DNA of 10,915 nt from Smittium culicis (lineage: Eukaryota; Kickxellomycota; Harpellomycetes; Harpellales; Legeriomycetaceae), in NCBI GenBank assembly GCA_001970855.1, contig LSSN01001129.1, forward strand, positions 1 to 10,915, written 5' to 3'. A program made the position numbers and the translations under genes. Below are positions 1-8,516 of the stretch, piece by piece. Each line of letters opens with the position of its first letter. Position 1 is the first letter of the stretch. Below the pieces are notes generated by a model. It was not told where the DNA came from. It ran no database searches and saw only the letters and a program-made list of their open reading frames with translations.

Positions 1-2
1 GA

Positions 3-116
3 GGTTTGGATCAAATTTGGCCAATAGCAACAGGAATGCACCTCATATTTAACACTTTTTCTTTTCTTGCGAATTTATTGATATGTTATTGGCTGGCTAA
101 ATTCTTTCTAAAATAA
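3..116 (+). CDS. possible 3' end of a membrane-protein gene, cut by the left edge
   Basis: Frame 3 is open from the left edge to a TAA at 114-116, giving 37 residues with no upstream boundary in view. It begins GLDQIWPIATG and becomes a hydrophobic stretch from about residue 12 to 35 (MHLIF...LLICYWLAKFF), which fits a final transmembrane helix, then ends in a short basic tail. Codon content is less A+T-biased than most of the window (22 G+C in bases 1-60). An AATAAA hexamer at 112-117 overlaps the stop codon, closer than usual for a polyadenylation signal, and AATAAA is common by chance here. I do not recognise the family. A 37-codon open frame is not rare at this composition, so this may be chance; the support is position, amino-acid makeup and local G+C. 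Confidence 0.22.
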   Translation, partial: GLDQIWPIATGMHLIFNTFSFLANLLICYWLAKFFLK

Positions 117-290
117 ACGACTTTATATTTTACTTAAAGTAATTATCGATTCGGTGTTTTATAGCCTTTTAATTCCTTTTGCCTATTGGCTTAATAATAT
201 TATTTATCGAATAGATGATGAATATAAAAATTGAGAGCGAAATAATTTTCTAAAATCCAGTTGGGAATTTTCCAGGTATTTGGTCACTTA

Positions 291-521
291 TTACCAGACT
301 ACTTTTAACCATATGGGCAATTCTTTACGAAGAAGTCGTTTTATAGTGTAAAGAGTTTCAGTGTATAAAATCGCATAAAAAATAAACCGCCAATGAGTAG
401 AATAATTTACTTTTTTAGCAAATAAAAATTTTATACTGAAACTAAGAAATACAAAAATCAAAATGCCTTTTTTGCTCCAACAATAATACTTACAATAAGT
501 GCTTATACAGGCCAATAACAT
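291..521 (-). other. 76-codon open frame, probably not a gene
   Basis: The frame starts ATG at 521-519 and ends TAA at 293-291. Without requiring ATG it is open back to a TGA near 551. The product would be basic and hydrophobic: a Cys/Tyr-rich start (MLLACISTYCKYYCW), a hydrophobic run GILIFVFLSFSIKFLF around residues 19-34, and a basic tail (IKRLLRKELPIWLKVVW). An acceptor-like TTGTTGCAG lies just upstream of the ATG on the same strand. About one frame of this length is expected by chance in a random 10.9-kb sequence with 80% A+T. The frame also spans an inverted repeat (354-443), which is unusual for a small conserved gene. I recognise no family. It is listed because it is the longest ATG-initiated frame in the window and lies in the less A+T-biased part. 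Confidence 0.12.
354..443. repeat. bulged inverted repeat (potential hairpin)
   Basis: Left arm 354-371 reads AGTTTCAGTGTATAAAAT. Right arm 428-443, reverse-complemented, reads AGTTTCAGTATAAAAT. The arms are identical except for a two-base GT insertion in the left one, giving 16 paired bases around a 56-base spacer. It lies inside the minus-strand open frame at 291-521. It could be the remnant of a small foldback element or chance pairing; A+T-rich sequence pairs easily, though the nine-base AGTTTCAGT core has three G/C bases. Confidence 0.45.
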
Positions 522-828
522 TAAACTGCAACAAAGTGCTCTCTTCGTTCAGAATCTCCCATATTTAGACAGTAATCTAGTTATTTTCTTTACTAACCAA
601 TCAAAATTAATAAGTGATATTATAACCCTTAGGATCATTAATTGATTGTATTTCTGAAATATATCAAAAATATCTAAATTTTATTACCTTCAATTAAACC
701 AAAAGGTTAAAAAATTTTCTTAGTATTGCAATTAAAAGAGCTCAAAAATCTATTATTTTGCTTCAATAATGATTTGTTTTTAAAATTTCTGTCTACAATA
801 AAAATATATATCGGAGATTATTTCAAAG

Positions 829-983
829 AGCGGAACTTTTCTTAATAAGCTTTTCCTACTCACCATCTTTACTTTTATTTTTAGGTTTGATTAAAAAGCA
901 TCATCGAATGAATAATCCGATACAGCCAATAGCTTTAATTAATTAAATAAGCAAATAGAATTTCTAAGAAAAAAAGTTCCGCT
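829..983. repeat. inverted repeat pair, MITE-like spacing
   Basis: AGCGGAACTTTT at 829-840 is repeated exactly in reverse complement at 972-983. Five of the twelve bases are G or C, so a second copy within 150 bases is unlikely by chance at this composition. Similarity continues beyond the core: reading inward, the arms go on as CTTAATAA and, after three extra T bases, CTTAGAAA. The 131-base interior has no transposase-sized frame and includes the self-complementary TTTAATTAATTAAA at 934-947. The size would fit a very small non-autonomous element, but I see no clear target-site duplication, so the element call is inference. Confidence 0.4.
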
Positions 984-1021
984 TCTAAGAATTTTCCATA
1001 TTTATATTTATCTCTGAATTT

Positions 1022-1050
1022 GATAGTTTTATCAGGTCAGGTATACTATC
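1022..1050. repeat. short hairpin with tandem TCAGG in the loop
   Basis: GATAGT at 1022-1027 pairs with ACTATC at 1045-1050. The 17-base loop contains a tandem TCAGGTCAGG (1032-1041). There is no T-run suggesting a terminator and no adjacent gene. It may be incidental. Confidence 0.2.
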
Positions 1051-1160
1051 TATTTATTTTCTACTTTTTATAAACACAGGATTTTGTTGTTATGATAGCT
1101 TACTATAAGATGTTCATTAAATCTAAAAAATATAAGTATAAAACTTGTTGTAAGCCATAA

Positions 1161-1289
1161 AAATACTTTTATCATATGTCAGATAAATCCTTCTATCGGT
1201 ATACCTGCAGAATACATAATGGAAGTGAGATCAACCTGGCAACCGAATGGCCCCTCAGCTTTTCTTTTTTAATTTACTTATTTTCATAA
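1161..1289 (+). other. G+C-rich island with open frames on both strands
   Basis: Bases 1201-1260 are 48% G+C (29 of 60), far above the rest of the window. On the plus strand a frame is open from 1161, with an ATG at 1176 and TAA at 1287-1289; from the ATG it is 37 codons and begins MSDKSFYRYTCRIHNGSEIN, ending with a hydrophobic tail. On the minus strand 1268-1179 is open for 29 codons and includes AEGPFGCQVDLTSIMYSAG. Both look more protein-like than typical A+T-rich noise, but only one could be real and neither is long enough to be significant. Acceptor-like AG sites occur on the plus strand (ATATGTCAG ending at 1182, ACCTGCAG ending at 1210). A single small exon or a coding remnant is possible; I recognise no family. 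Confidence 0.2.
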
Positions 1290-1520
1290 ATAACTTTATC
1301 ATAAGACTATACCTTAAAACATAAAGAATATTCAAATTATTTTGCACAATACTCTAATTAATAAATACTATATTAAATTTGCTTTTTTTATTATTCTTGG
1401 ACTATTAATCTGATTAATACTACCAATTAGGTTACAGTATGTCTTTGTTTGGTATCTTGAATTTTTTCACTAAATTTAGAATTATGATTTAGTATTATAT
1501 TATTGCCTAAACGTATTTTT

Positions 1521-1525
<5 letters not shown>

Positions 1526-1561
<36 letters not shown>
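1526..1561. repeat. (AT)18 microsatellite
   Basis: A perfect AT dinucleotide tract of 36 bases, preceded by CGCGC and followed by GTTAAGGGG. Both flanks are unusually G+C-rich for this window. The tract lies near the change from the moderately A+T-rich left part to the very A+T-rich remainder. It is self-complementary and can extrude as a cruciform. Its true length may differ between individuals or assemblies. Confidence 0.98.
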
Positions 1562-1564
<3 letters not shown>

Positions 1565-3380
1565 AAGGGGGAATTTCGGAAATTTTTCATTTGTTTTTGT
1601 TTTCTACTAACCACGCTGTGAATTTATTATTCAACAAGTTTAAGCGGTTTACAACAGAATAAAAAATGAGCCTCTTTAAACAGCATCATAAATACGAAAA
1701 TTTTATTACTTCATACATTGGAATATTATAAAACAGGGTTCAGTTCAATTCTTCAATATAGTTGATATACTTTAAAGTAGAAATTTTTTTTTCAAATAAT
1801 AAACCATTATTTTCAAATATCCTAATTTTTTTTAAAAAATACATTAAAATAAATCAATAAAATAAAATTTTTATCGTTGCTTCAGTGTTTTAAAATTCTC
1901 TATTGTGCTACAAACATTGAAAATTTTGAATCTTTTTAATAAATAGAATTTAACTGATATATTCTAAAAACTAAAAATAGTTGATAATATTTTGTTTATT
2001 ATTGGTTTTTAAAAAAAGACCAGAATTCAAGAAAAAGATTGTGGGATTTTCTAGTATAATAATAATCAATTACATAAAACGAAAGATGTAGCTAAAAAAT
2101 TTGAAGAGTCATTTATTGGTGAAACGAAAAGTAAGGGTCAAGTTGGTAGGAGAGAAAGATAAAGAAAAAATTAAGGTAAATATGGCGAAAATATTTTTAA
2201 TGGGAGGGTAAATATTGCGCAAAAAAAATTTTTTAATCGAAGGGAAAAATGGTTTTTGCATAATAAAAAAATCACTGAAAGGGAAATGATTTTAAAGATG
2301 GGTTTTAAATATTATTTATAATCTCTATTTTTTAATTAAAATTGCAGCCTCAAATTGACTATCTTCTTTCCATCCCAAACCTAGCTTTATGATTATCAAC
2401 ATGAAGTAAATCTATATTTTAAAATTTTTCAGAATAATTCAGTAATCTGGTGAAATTTTTGCACGAAACTCTATAAAATTAAGAAAAAAATTTATAAATA
2501 AAAACATTAGTCAAATAAATATTTTTTCGACTTCTATATGTTTTAACCATTCCTTAATTTTTTGTTTTATTTTATTTTAATTAAATTATATGTGTGTAAT
2601 AATACTCGTTTACCTATTGAAAAAATTTTAAATTTTATAAATTTTAATAATTAAGCACTTATGGATACACAAGGTGCTGTCATAATTGTTTTTTGAAAAT
2701 TTTAAATTAGATCTATAAACTTATTGATATTTGGAAAATAGGTTTATAACCAATAAAAAATGCAGCTGCCAAAATAATAAGTAAATGTCAGAATTTTTTT
2801 CAAACATTTCATTTTGAGACCATCCAACACCTTAGCTACATACCCGCTTAGATTTAACTAAATTGTATAAATAAAATTGATAAATAGATAAAAGTTAGCT
2901 GAACTAAAAATATTCCAATGAATTATCTAAAAAAAAACTTAAGAAATCCTAGATATTTTTGAATTATTTGAAAAAAATTATACAGAAGGCTGGATACTAT
3001 AGCAAAATTATGAGTATAAAAAAGGGGAAATTAAGTCAAAAATAAAAATTAATAAATTTTTACTGTATGGAAAAGATTCATAAATAAACTCATATAATTA
3101 TCCAAAAATAAATGTAAATAAAATGTAGCTATTGTTAAAAATCAAGAAAAAAAATATTATAAATTGAAAAATAAATATGAGTTATAGTTAGAGTATTTAT
3201 TTTTTGTTTTGTAATAAAAAAAATAACGATCTGAATTTTTGTTTTTATTTTTTTTCACACGAATTAAAAATTATAATGAATTTTTTAACGTATTTTATAA
3301 TAATGTAAAACTATTTATAAATTTTTTTACGATTTAGCGATTTTCAAGATTTTAAACATGATAAAGCGACTTAAATTCAA
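1562..3380. other. A+T-rich stretch without a recognisable gene
   Basis: No open frame here is long enough to be called. The segment holds a purine-biased stretch (about 2101-2280, 68% purine on the plus strand by count, including AATGGGAGGG near 2200) and a few short protein-like frames: 2055-2162 plus, 2325-2402 minus (contains GWKEDSQFEAAILIKK) and 2744-2857 minus (contains SGYVAKVLDGLKMKCLKKI). These are at chance length. The palindrome GCAGCTGC lies near 2762-2769. Confidence 0.6.
2055..2162 (+). other. 35-codon open frame after an acceptor-like site, possible coding remnant
   Basis: The frame begins right after ATTTTCTAG, which resembles a 3' splice site, and runs to TAA at 2160-2162. 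The product is hydrophilic and lysine-rich: NNNQLHKTKDVAKKFEE, then a basic C-terminus (KGQVGRRER). A donor-like AAAA|GTAAGG sits at about 2130, so an internal exon of about 76 bases is conceivable. The DVAKKFEESF segment recalls the first helices of helix-turn-helix domains such as those in Tc1/pogo-type transposases, but this rests on a handful of residues and I cannot support it. Random frames of this length are common here. Confidence 0.12.
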
Positions 3381-4210
3381 ATGAATATGGCTGATGGGGG
3401 TGGGAAATAATATATTCATAAATTTAATCTGTGAGATCTATTTTTTTAGTCTATCTTAAGCAATCTAAAATATGATTTAATCTTTATCTACATGAAATAA
3501 ATCTCGGTTATTTAATTTGAACTAGGAATTAATACTATTCCATAAATCAAATAATTATAAATGGATAAATCCTATATTATTTTACTAATTGAATATATTA
3601 ATACAGGTATTAGAGGAATACATTAATAATTCCATGTAAGAAAGCACTGAAATTAGAAAAATATCTGAAATTCATCGTGCTAAAAAAATTATTGGAAATA
3701 TTTTGTCTAAATAACACTTCAAGAAATAAAATTATTCTTTTATCATTATTAATTATAATTTTACCAAGAAATAAATAGAATTTTTATAAATACTGGGTAA
3801 TTTATTATTAAAAGAAGAAAATTTATCCCAAAAATAGTAGAAAATAATATATTATATATATTATTGAATAATTAACATATCAAAAATACTAAAACTAATC
3901 GGTTTTATTTGATATAAGCTTTTTATAGAATAATAAATGAATAGGAATTTTGTGGGAAATTCTTTTGGTATAAAAATCAAATTTATATGATCTGAAAAAT
4001 TCTAGAATATAAAATTTTGATTTACATAACTCTTAATTTTAAAGTTTATTTTTGTGTCTATTAAATAAAATTGACTCATTCTATGCAGTATTAAATTTTA
4101 AGTTAGAAAATTTTAGGAATAAAATTAAATAATACGAATCGATTAATTTCATTTTTTGGAGAAGAGTATATAAAAAAGATTACATAATAAAAATTAATAT
4201 ATATTTTTTA

Positions 4211-4222
4211 ATATATATATAT
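4211..4222. repeat. (AT)6 tract
   Basis: Six perfect AT units, just after a similar TTAATATATAT stretch. Short enough to be unremarkable at this composition. Confidence 0.6.
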
Positions 4223-5086
4223 CAGAATACAATTGTAGGATCTGGATATTAATGATTATATTCTAGTCTTAATATCTGAGTTTTATTATTAATTTATAAT
4301 GAAAGTTATTTAAATTCAATATAATTTTCTAGAGTGTACAGAATTTTATGAACACCTAAATATAAACATTTCACGTTTAATTTATAATCACAATATTAAA
4401 AAAAATATATAAAATTCAAATTAGTTGCAAATAATTACTAGAATTGTAAAGTAAAACTAAAACAAAAAATTAAAGAATGAATTTTTTCATTTATAAAAAT
4501 GAGATATAAATTTTTATTTTTTGTAAAAAATAGGTTATCTATTTATGAATTCCATTAATTTTTCACGCTTGTAAAAAAATATTTAAAAAAATATTATTAA
4601 AAGAAAAAAGTTTAAAATATAATTAAATAGAATGGTTTTAAAATTTTTCCAGCTAATCTACACTAGTTGTGTTAAAAATCATGCAACTCAATATTAAATT
4701 ACTATAATGAAATTTTTTAAATTAGATTAATAAATAAATATAAATATTAACTATATATGAATAGAAAAGATATAATCTTATAATTTCAGATACAAAACAT
4801 CAAATAAATTGATTTATCATTTGTTCTAAAGGTACACCTTTTATTTTATTGAATGTTATCATTTTATATCTATAAAAATTGTATTTTAATATATAAGATC
4901 TTTATTAATCTTTTTTGTTAGATATTGAATAATATACAATTAAAAGTTGAAATTAGTACTTTATTTGAATGATGTTATCAAAATAATTGACTTTACTTTA
5001 AAAAGATTAGTTGTGAAGGCTAATTCAATTAAAAAATTAGAAATTATATTTTTTGACATTAAAATAAGATTTTCGGATTCTTTTAG

Positions 5087-5110
5087 TATTTCAAGGTGTA
5101 TCTTGATATA
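5087..5110. repeat. short hairpin
   Basis: TCAAG at 5091-5095 pairs with CTTGA at 5102-5106 around a six-base loop (GTGTAT). After one mismatch, three more A-T pairs extend the stem (5087-5089 with 5108-5110). No gene lies nearby; possibly incidental. Confidence 0.3.
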
Positions 5111-6108
5111 TTTTTAATTTTTTTCTATTAATATACATAAAACTGGAATTTGTCTTGTAAAATAAAATATTTTCCTCAATATGGCGCTTTAGTTGTAAAA
5201 GTATGAAATTTCTTGTGATTTTTTAATATCTTTAAAAAAATTTTTATAACTGTTCCATTCTTCATAAAGATATAATCGCTTTTTTAATCATTAAAATATA
5301 TTAATTATTTGTTTAATATGGATATTATTAAAATTAGCAAATGTTTTTTTGTAAATGAATAATATTATATCTTTATTAAAACGTTGATTTTTATTTAAAT
5401 TATTTTTTCTGGTAGATTTTTTTATTATTTATTGGTTGTAATATGTTCAATTTATTATTGAAAATAATTTGGATAAACTATGTATAAGAATATATATAAA
5501 GATAGAAAAGATCTAGTAACTTTATATAAATATATTTAAGCGTTTAAATTAAACAAATTTATACAGTTATATCATGGAAATAATATATGAAATTTAATGA
5601 ATTTTTTTTAGATCATTTCTAAAATTAAGGATTTTTTATTTTTACCTAAGAAAATTTCACAATCGTGTTATTTTTATATTCTTTTTAATTCTTTCTGATT
5701 TTTTTCTTTTCTAAAATTTAATGTTATCAACTTATATTGACATAGATTGATGAGTTTTTTTTCCTGTGTTATGCGAATCTTTCTAGGAATTATCTATAGC
5801 TTTGATGATAATTTTAAAATCGTAAATAATAATATAATTAAGATGATTTTAATATAATAATTATCTTTATGAAAATAAGACTAACTTTTTTGGTATTAAA
5901 AAATTTTAATATTTTTGTCATAATATTCGAGAAGGAAATTTAGAAAATTTCAATTTTAATTTATTAAACGGCTCTTCAACTAAGGATTTTTAACTATTTG
6001 AAATCTTACACGTATATATAGTTTTTTCTAAATTGTGAGTTTTAAACTAAGAAATCTCTAATATAAAAGCTCTAATCAGATCAGACCGCTAAGCATTTTT
6101 ATTTTTTT

Positions 6109-6123
6109 TTGGGTTTTACCCAA
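6109..6123. repeat. compact 6-bp stem-loop
   Basis: TTGGGT (6109-6114) and ACCCAA (6118-6123) pair perfectly around a TTT loop, with T-rich sequence on both sides (a T-run upstream, CGTTTTT downstream). In a bacterium this would resemble a weak intrinsic terminator. Here there is no gene to terminate, so I list it only as structure. Confidence 0.35.
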
Positions 6124-6220
6124 CGTTTTTAAGTTATAAACCAGTTTTGCCATTTTAATCTAATTTTTTATTTTTATTTTTTGGAATTAATTGTTCGCTT
6201 TTTTAGGTAGAAGAGTGTAA

Positions 6221-6346
6221 AATTCAATAAATTCCTTTGAGAATAAACAACTTAGTCATGGTCAAAGTTGTGATGTCAAATCGTTTCAAGAGTATTTTTC
6301 AAATTTTTATAATGGCTTCTACAAGGACATACACTCTAATAAATAA
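6221..6346 (+). other. 41-codon open frame in a higher-G+C patch, possible coding remnant
   Basis: The frame follows an in-frame TAA at 6218-6220 and ends at TAA 6344-6346. The line 6241-6300 has 19 G+C of 60, about twice the local level. The product is mixed and polar, with SHGQSCDVKSFQEYFSNFYN near its centre. A strong acceptor-like tract, TTCGCTTTTTTAG, ends at 6206 and a donor-like AAGA|GTATTT lies near 6290. However, a stop separates the acceptor from this frame, and continuing upstream in frame gives only LFAFLGRRV before the stop. The minus strand over the same bases also has a passable frame if TGA is ignored, which warns that such impressions are easily produced. Family unknown. Confidence 0.13.
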
Positions 6347-6497
6347 AAAACTGAATTTATTATTATATGCTTTAATATCATAGATATACATAGCTAATAT
6401 AAAATGTGCGTTTTATTAAGATATTTGGAAAATATTTAATTTTTGAAACAATTTGGTTTTATAACTATTCTCGCATAAATTACAATTACATTCTTTC

Positions 6498-6531
6498 AAT
6501 AAAATTTTATAAAAGATTTTAAAATTTTATT
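6498..6531. repeat. 12-bp inverted repeat
   Basis: AATAAAATTTTA at 6498-6509 is matched in reverse complement by TAAAATTTTATT at 6520-6531, with a 10-base spacer. Each arm contains the self-complementary TAAAATTTTA, so the unit is also a direct repeat of that palindrome. Given the A+T content, chance pairing is plausible. Confidence 0.4.
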
Positions 6532-7611
6532 AGAATTGTAAACAGTTAATTGTACAAAAAAATTCTTAAATTATAAATCACCTGGAAATAGATATGATTT
6601 TTGAAATTGTGATTTAATTTGTAAAATATTTTTTAATAAACAAAATTATGATGAGATATGATAAACTTCATATCTAAATACTCAGAATAATTAATAAATA
6701 TAGAAATTTTAAATATAAAATTTTATTATATCAGGTGACGGTTGATAAAGAATTTAAAATATTTTTATTTTCGAGAGGAAATAGAAGGCAATACTATAAT
6801 TTTTTAATTTTTATCAAATAAAATATAATGATCTAATAACAAAAACTAGATCAAGTAGCTAAAATAATCAAAATCATAACTCAATCAATTATAATGGCTT
6901 ATAATAATCAAAATAATTTCCTACTTTTTTCACTATTATTATAATTTTTTTTTTACAAGTGTCCAAAAAATGGTCACAATTATATTATTTGTCACTATGA
7001 ATCAAGAGTTTTTAGTCAGAGTCCTTCAAAATGATGGCGATTTATATTTCAGAATCATTTTTATAATTTTAATATGATTTGAAAGTACAGATTTAATTAT
7101 CTCATATATTTATTTTTATCTAATATTGAAAAAATAAATAGAAATGTGTTATTTTTGATAGTTCAAGAGGAAATATTGAATTATTAATGTCTTTATATTA
7201 GTCTAGAAATATAAAATTATCAATTAGAATTTTTTTATCAAAATACTAATTTTTTGAATCCCAACCAGTTATTATATCTTACAAAAATAAATATGGGTTT
7301 TGGTTAAAAATATCAAATTACAAAACATCTGGAATTAAAATTAATATTACCCCAAAGAAATATAATATATTTCAAAGTTTTATAAAATATTAAAGATTTT
7401 GTTATATCTGAGATTAGCCTCGGTAATCATATAATTGAACTCTAGCATTTTGGATATATATCATAATATTTTTTACAGATTTTTTTCAAGAAGAAACTAT
7501 TAAAAAAATTAATAGTTATATAATTTTGATTGTTGGATTTTTAAATTTTAAATTAATAACGCTCTGTATTAAAAAAATAGGTTATGTGATAAAAAAATTG
7601 TATTTCAGATT

Positions 7612-7767
7612 TTAGAGCTGTTGAATTTTCTTATTCGGGGCAGTTAACTTATCTTTCAAAGTTATTGGTATACCTTTAAACAAAAATGGAGGCAATTTTT
7701 TTGTTTTGATTTCTTGTTGCAATTCTGCAAAATTTCTTTCTGAAGATATAATAATTAATTCACGTAT
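7612..7767 (-). other. 51-codon open frame, possible decayed coding sequence
   Basis: On the minus strand this frame is open from 7767 to a TAA at 7614-7612. The product is rich in polar and charged residues, unlike the Phe/Ile/Asn/Tyr-dominated translations around it: SSERNFAELQQEIKTKK, then LPPFLFKGIPITLKDKL, then TAPNKKIQQL. It uses GCC, CCG, CAG and CTC codons, rare in this window. GIPITLKD resembles the GIPIAIKD-type motif carrying the catalytic lysine of amidase-signature enzymes (GatA, FAAH2-like proteins). The glycine/serine-rich block with the catalytic serines is not seen downstream, so at best this is a fragment. The same frame continues upstream beyond one TAA (7770-7768) for 16 more codons. 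There is an acceptor-like ATATCTTCAG at about 7740. About ten frames of this length are expected by chance, so the argument is composition only. Confidence 0.17.
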
Positions 7768-7879
7768 TTAATTAAGATTGAATGAAAATCGACCAAATTT
7801 GAAAAATAACATTTGATACTAATTTTCTTTAAATATAATCCATCATAATTTATAATATTGAATTTAGAATCCACTATAA

Positions 7880-8020
7880 ATAAATATTTATTTCAAAATA
7901 CATAATTATCATCTATATTATAGGAAAGAGGAGGGGTTTTTTTTTTCTGGAAATTCTCTGATTATTTACTGGTACTTTAAAAATACGTTATCAGAAAATA
8001 TGGGTGGTTCAAGGCTTTAA
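7880..8020 (+). other. 46-codon open frame, possible coding remnant
   Basis: The plus-strand frame is open from 7880 to TAA at 8018-8020. The second half is the more protein-like: RKEEGFFFSGNSLIIYWYF, then KNTLSENMGGSRL. G+C is locally raised (AGGAAAGAGGAGGGG at 7922-7936, and 7991-8017). There is no ATG near the start and no family that I recognise. The opposite strand contains ALNHPYF in a short frame, so the strand of any real signal is uncertain. Confidence 0.12.
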
Positions 8021-8427
8021 AATTAAATTATAAAATTTAGATATCTATGATGTTGAATGATTATACAATATTTTGACGCTTAAAAAATATGGTATTATTT
8101 TAAAATTATTAATAGTATAGTTTTTGAAATAATTAATGATCAATGCAGCTAATGTATAATAGTATTGAAATATATCACTCAGAATCTATTAATTACTGTC
8201 ATAATTTATGTATAATCATGAATATCAATATTTAATAGATTGACTTTTCGAAAAATCTGATGGGAAATTTTAATAATAAAGTACTCCTAAATATTAGAAA
8301 AAGCTTTACTTAACAAATACCGAGAAATTTCTAACAAATATAATGGAATTTAGAATATTTATCTGTGAAAGATTAAAAAATGATTTCTCAGACTCGATAG
8401 CTCAACTTATTCTAAGTTTATATAATG

Positions 8428-8449
8428 ATAAAATTTAATTAAATTTTAT
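8428..8449. repeat. perfect 22-bp palindrome
   Basis: ATAAAATTTAA followed directly by its exact reverse complement TTAAATTTTAT, with no spacer. I checked all eleven pairs. At about 80% A+T fewer than one such palindrome is expected in a sequence of this length (roughly 0.1 by my estimate), so it is mildly unusual. It contains only A and T. Possibilities include a cruciform-prone site, a palindromic protein-binding site or chance. Confidence 0.6.
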
Positions 8450-8488
8450 TTCATGGGATACATCGGATAATTATGATTATTTTTAAAA

Positions 8489-8516
8489 AATAATAATAAT
8501 GATAATAAATAATAAT
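8489..8516. repeat. interrupted AAT trinucleotide tract
   Basis: Four AAT units at 8489-8500, then GAT, AAT, AAAT and two more AAT units, 28 bases in all. This is the same motif as the long tract at the right end, in a short and degraded form. Confidence 0.75.

Larger units (their letters stand above)
3381..6060. other. very A+T-rich stretch, no gene seen
   Basis: This is among the most A+T-rich parts of the window (10-18% G+C in sampled lines). I see no credible open frame and no RNA gene. A G-rich spot, GATGGGGGTGGG near 3393, stands out. There are small AT tracts: (AT)6 at 4211-4222 and the near-palindromic AATAATATATTATATATATT around 3843-3864. Confidence 0.6.
6061..7600. other. A+T-rich stretch with a few protein-like short frames
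   Basis: No gene can be called. Noteworthy are a compact stem-loop (6109-6123), a 41-codon frame in a patch of higher G+C (6221-6346), a 12-bp inverted repeat (6498-6531) and a 29-codon plus-strand frame (6945-7034) containing KCPKNGHNYIICHYESRV. The Cys/His spacing in that last frame (C, H, C, H) is suggestive but matches no zinc-finger consensus I can defend. Confidence 0.5.

Noticed and set aside
1735..1760. GGTTCAGTTCAATTC as a tRNA T-arm or B box
   Set aside because: I could not find an acceptor stem, D-arm or anticodon arm at the required distances on either strand.
6109..6123. Intrinsic terminator
   Set aside because: The stem is only six pairs, the T-run is mainly upstream, and there is no gene before it on either strand.
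6945..7200. Plus-strand frame that becomes much longer if TGA is read as tryptophan; a similar effect on the minus strand at 6205-6335
   Set aside because: Removing one of three stops lengthens frames only modestly and a run of about 80 codons is then expected once or twice by chance. No recognisable mitochondrial or mollicute gene supports an alternative code.
7500..7840. Minus-strand frame that extends if TAA and TAG are read as glutamine (ciliate-like code)
   Set aside because: With only TGA as stop, frames over 100 codons are routine in this composition. The extended parts lack the polar composition of the central segment and no homologue is recognisable.
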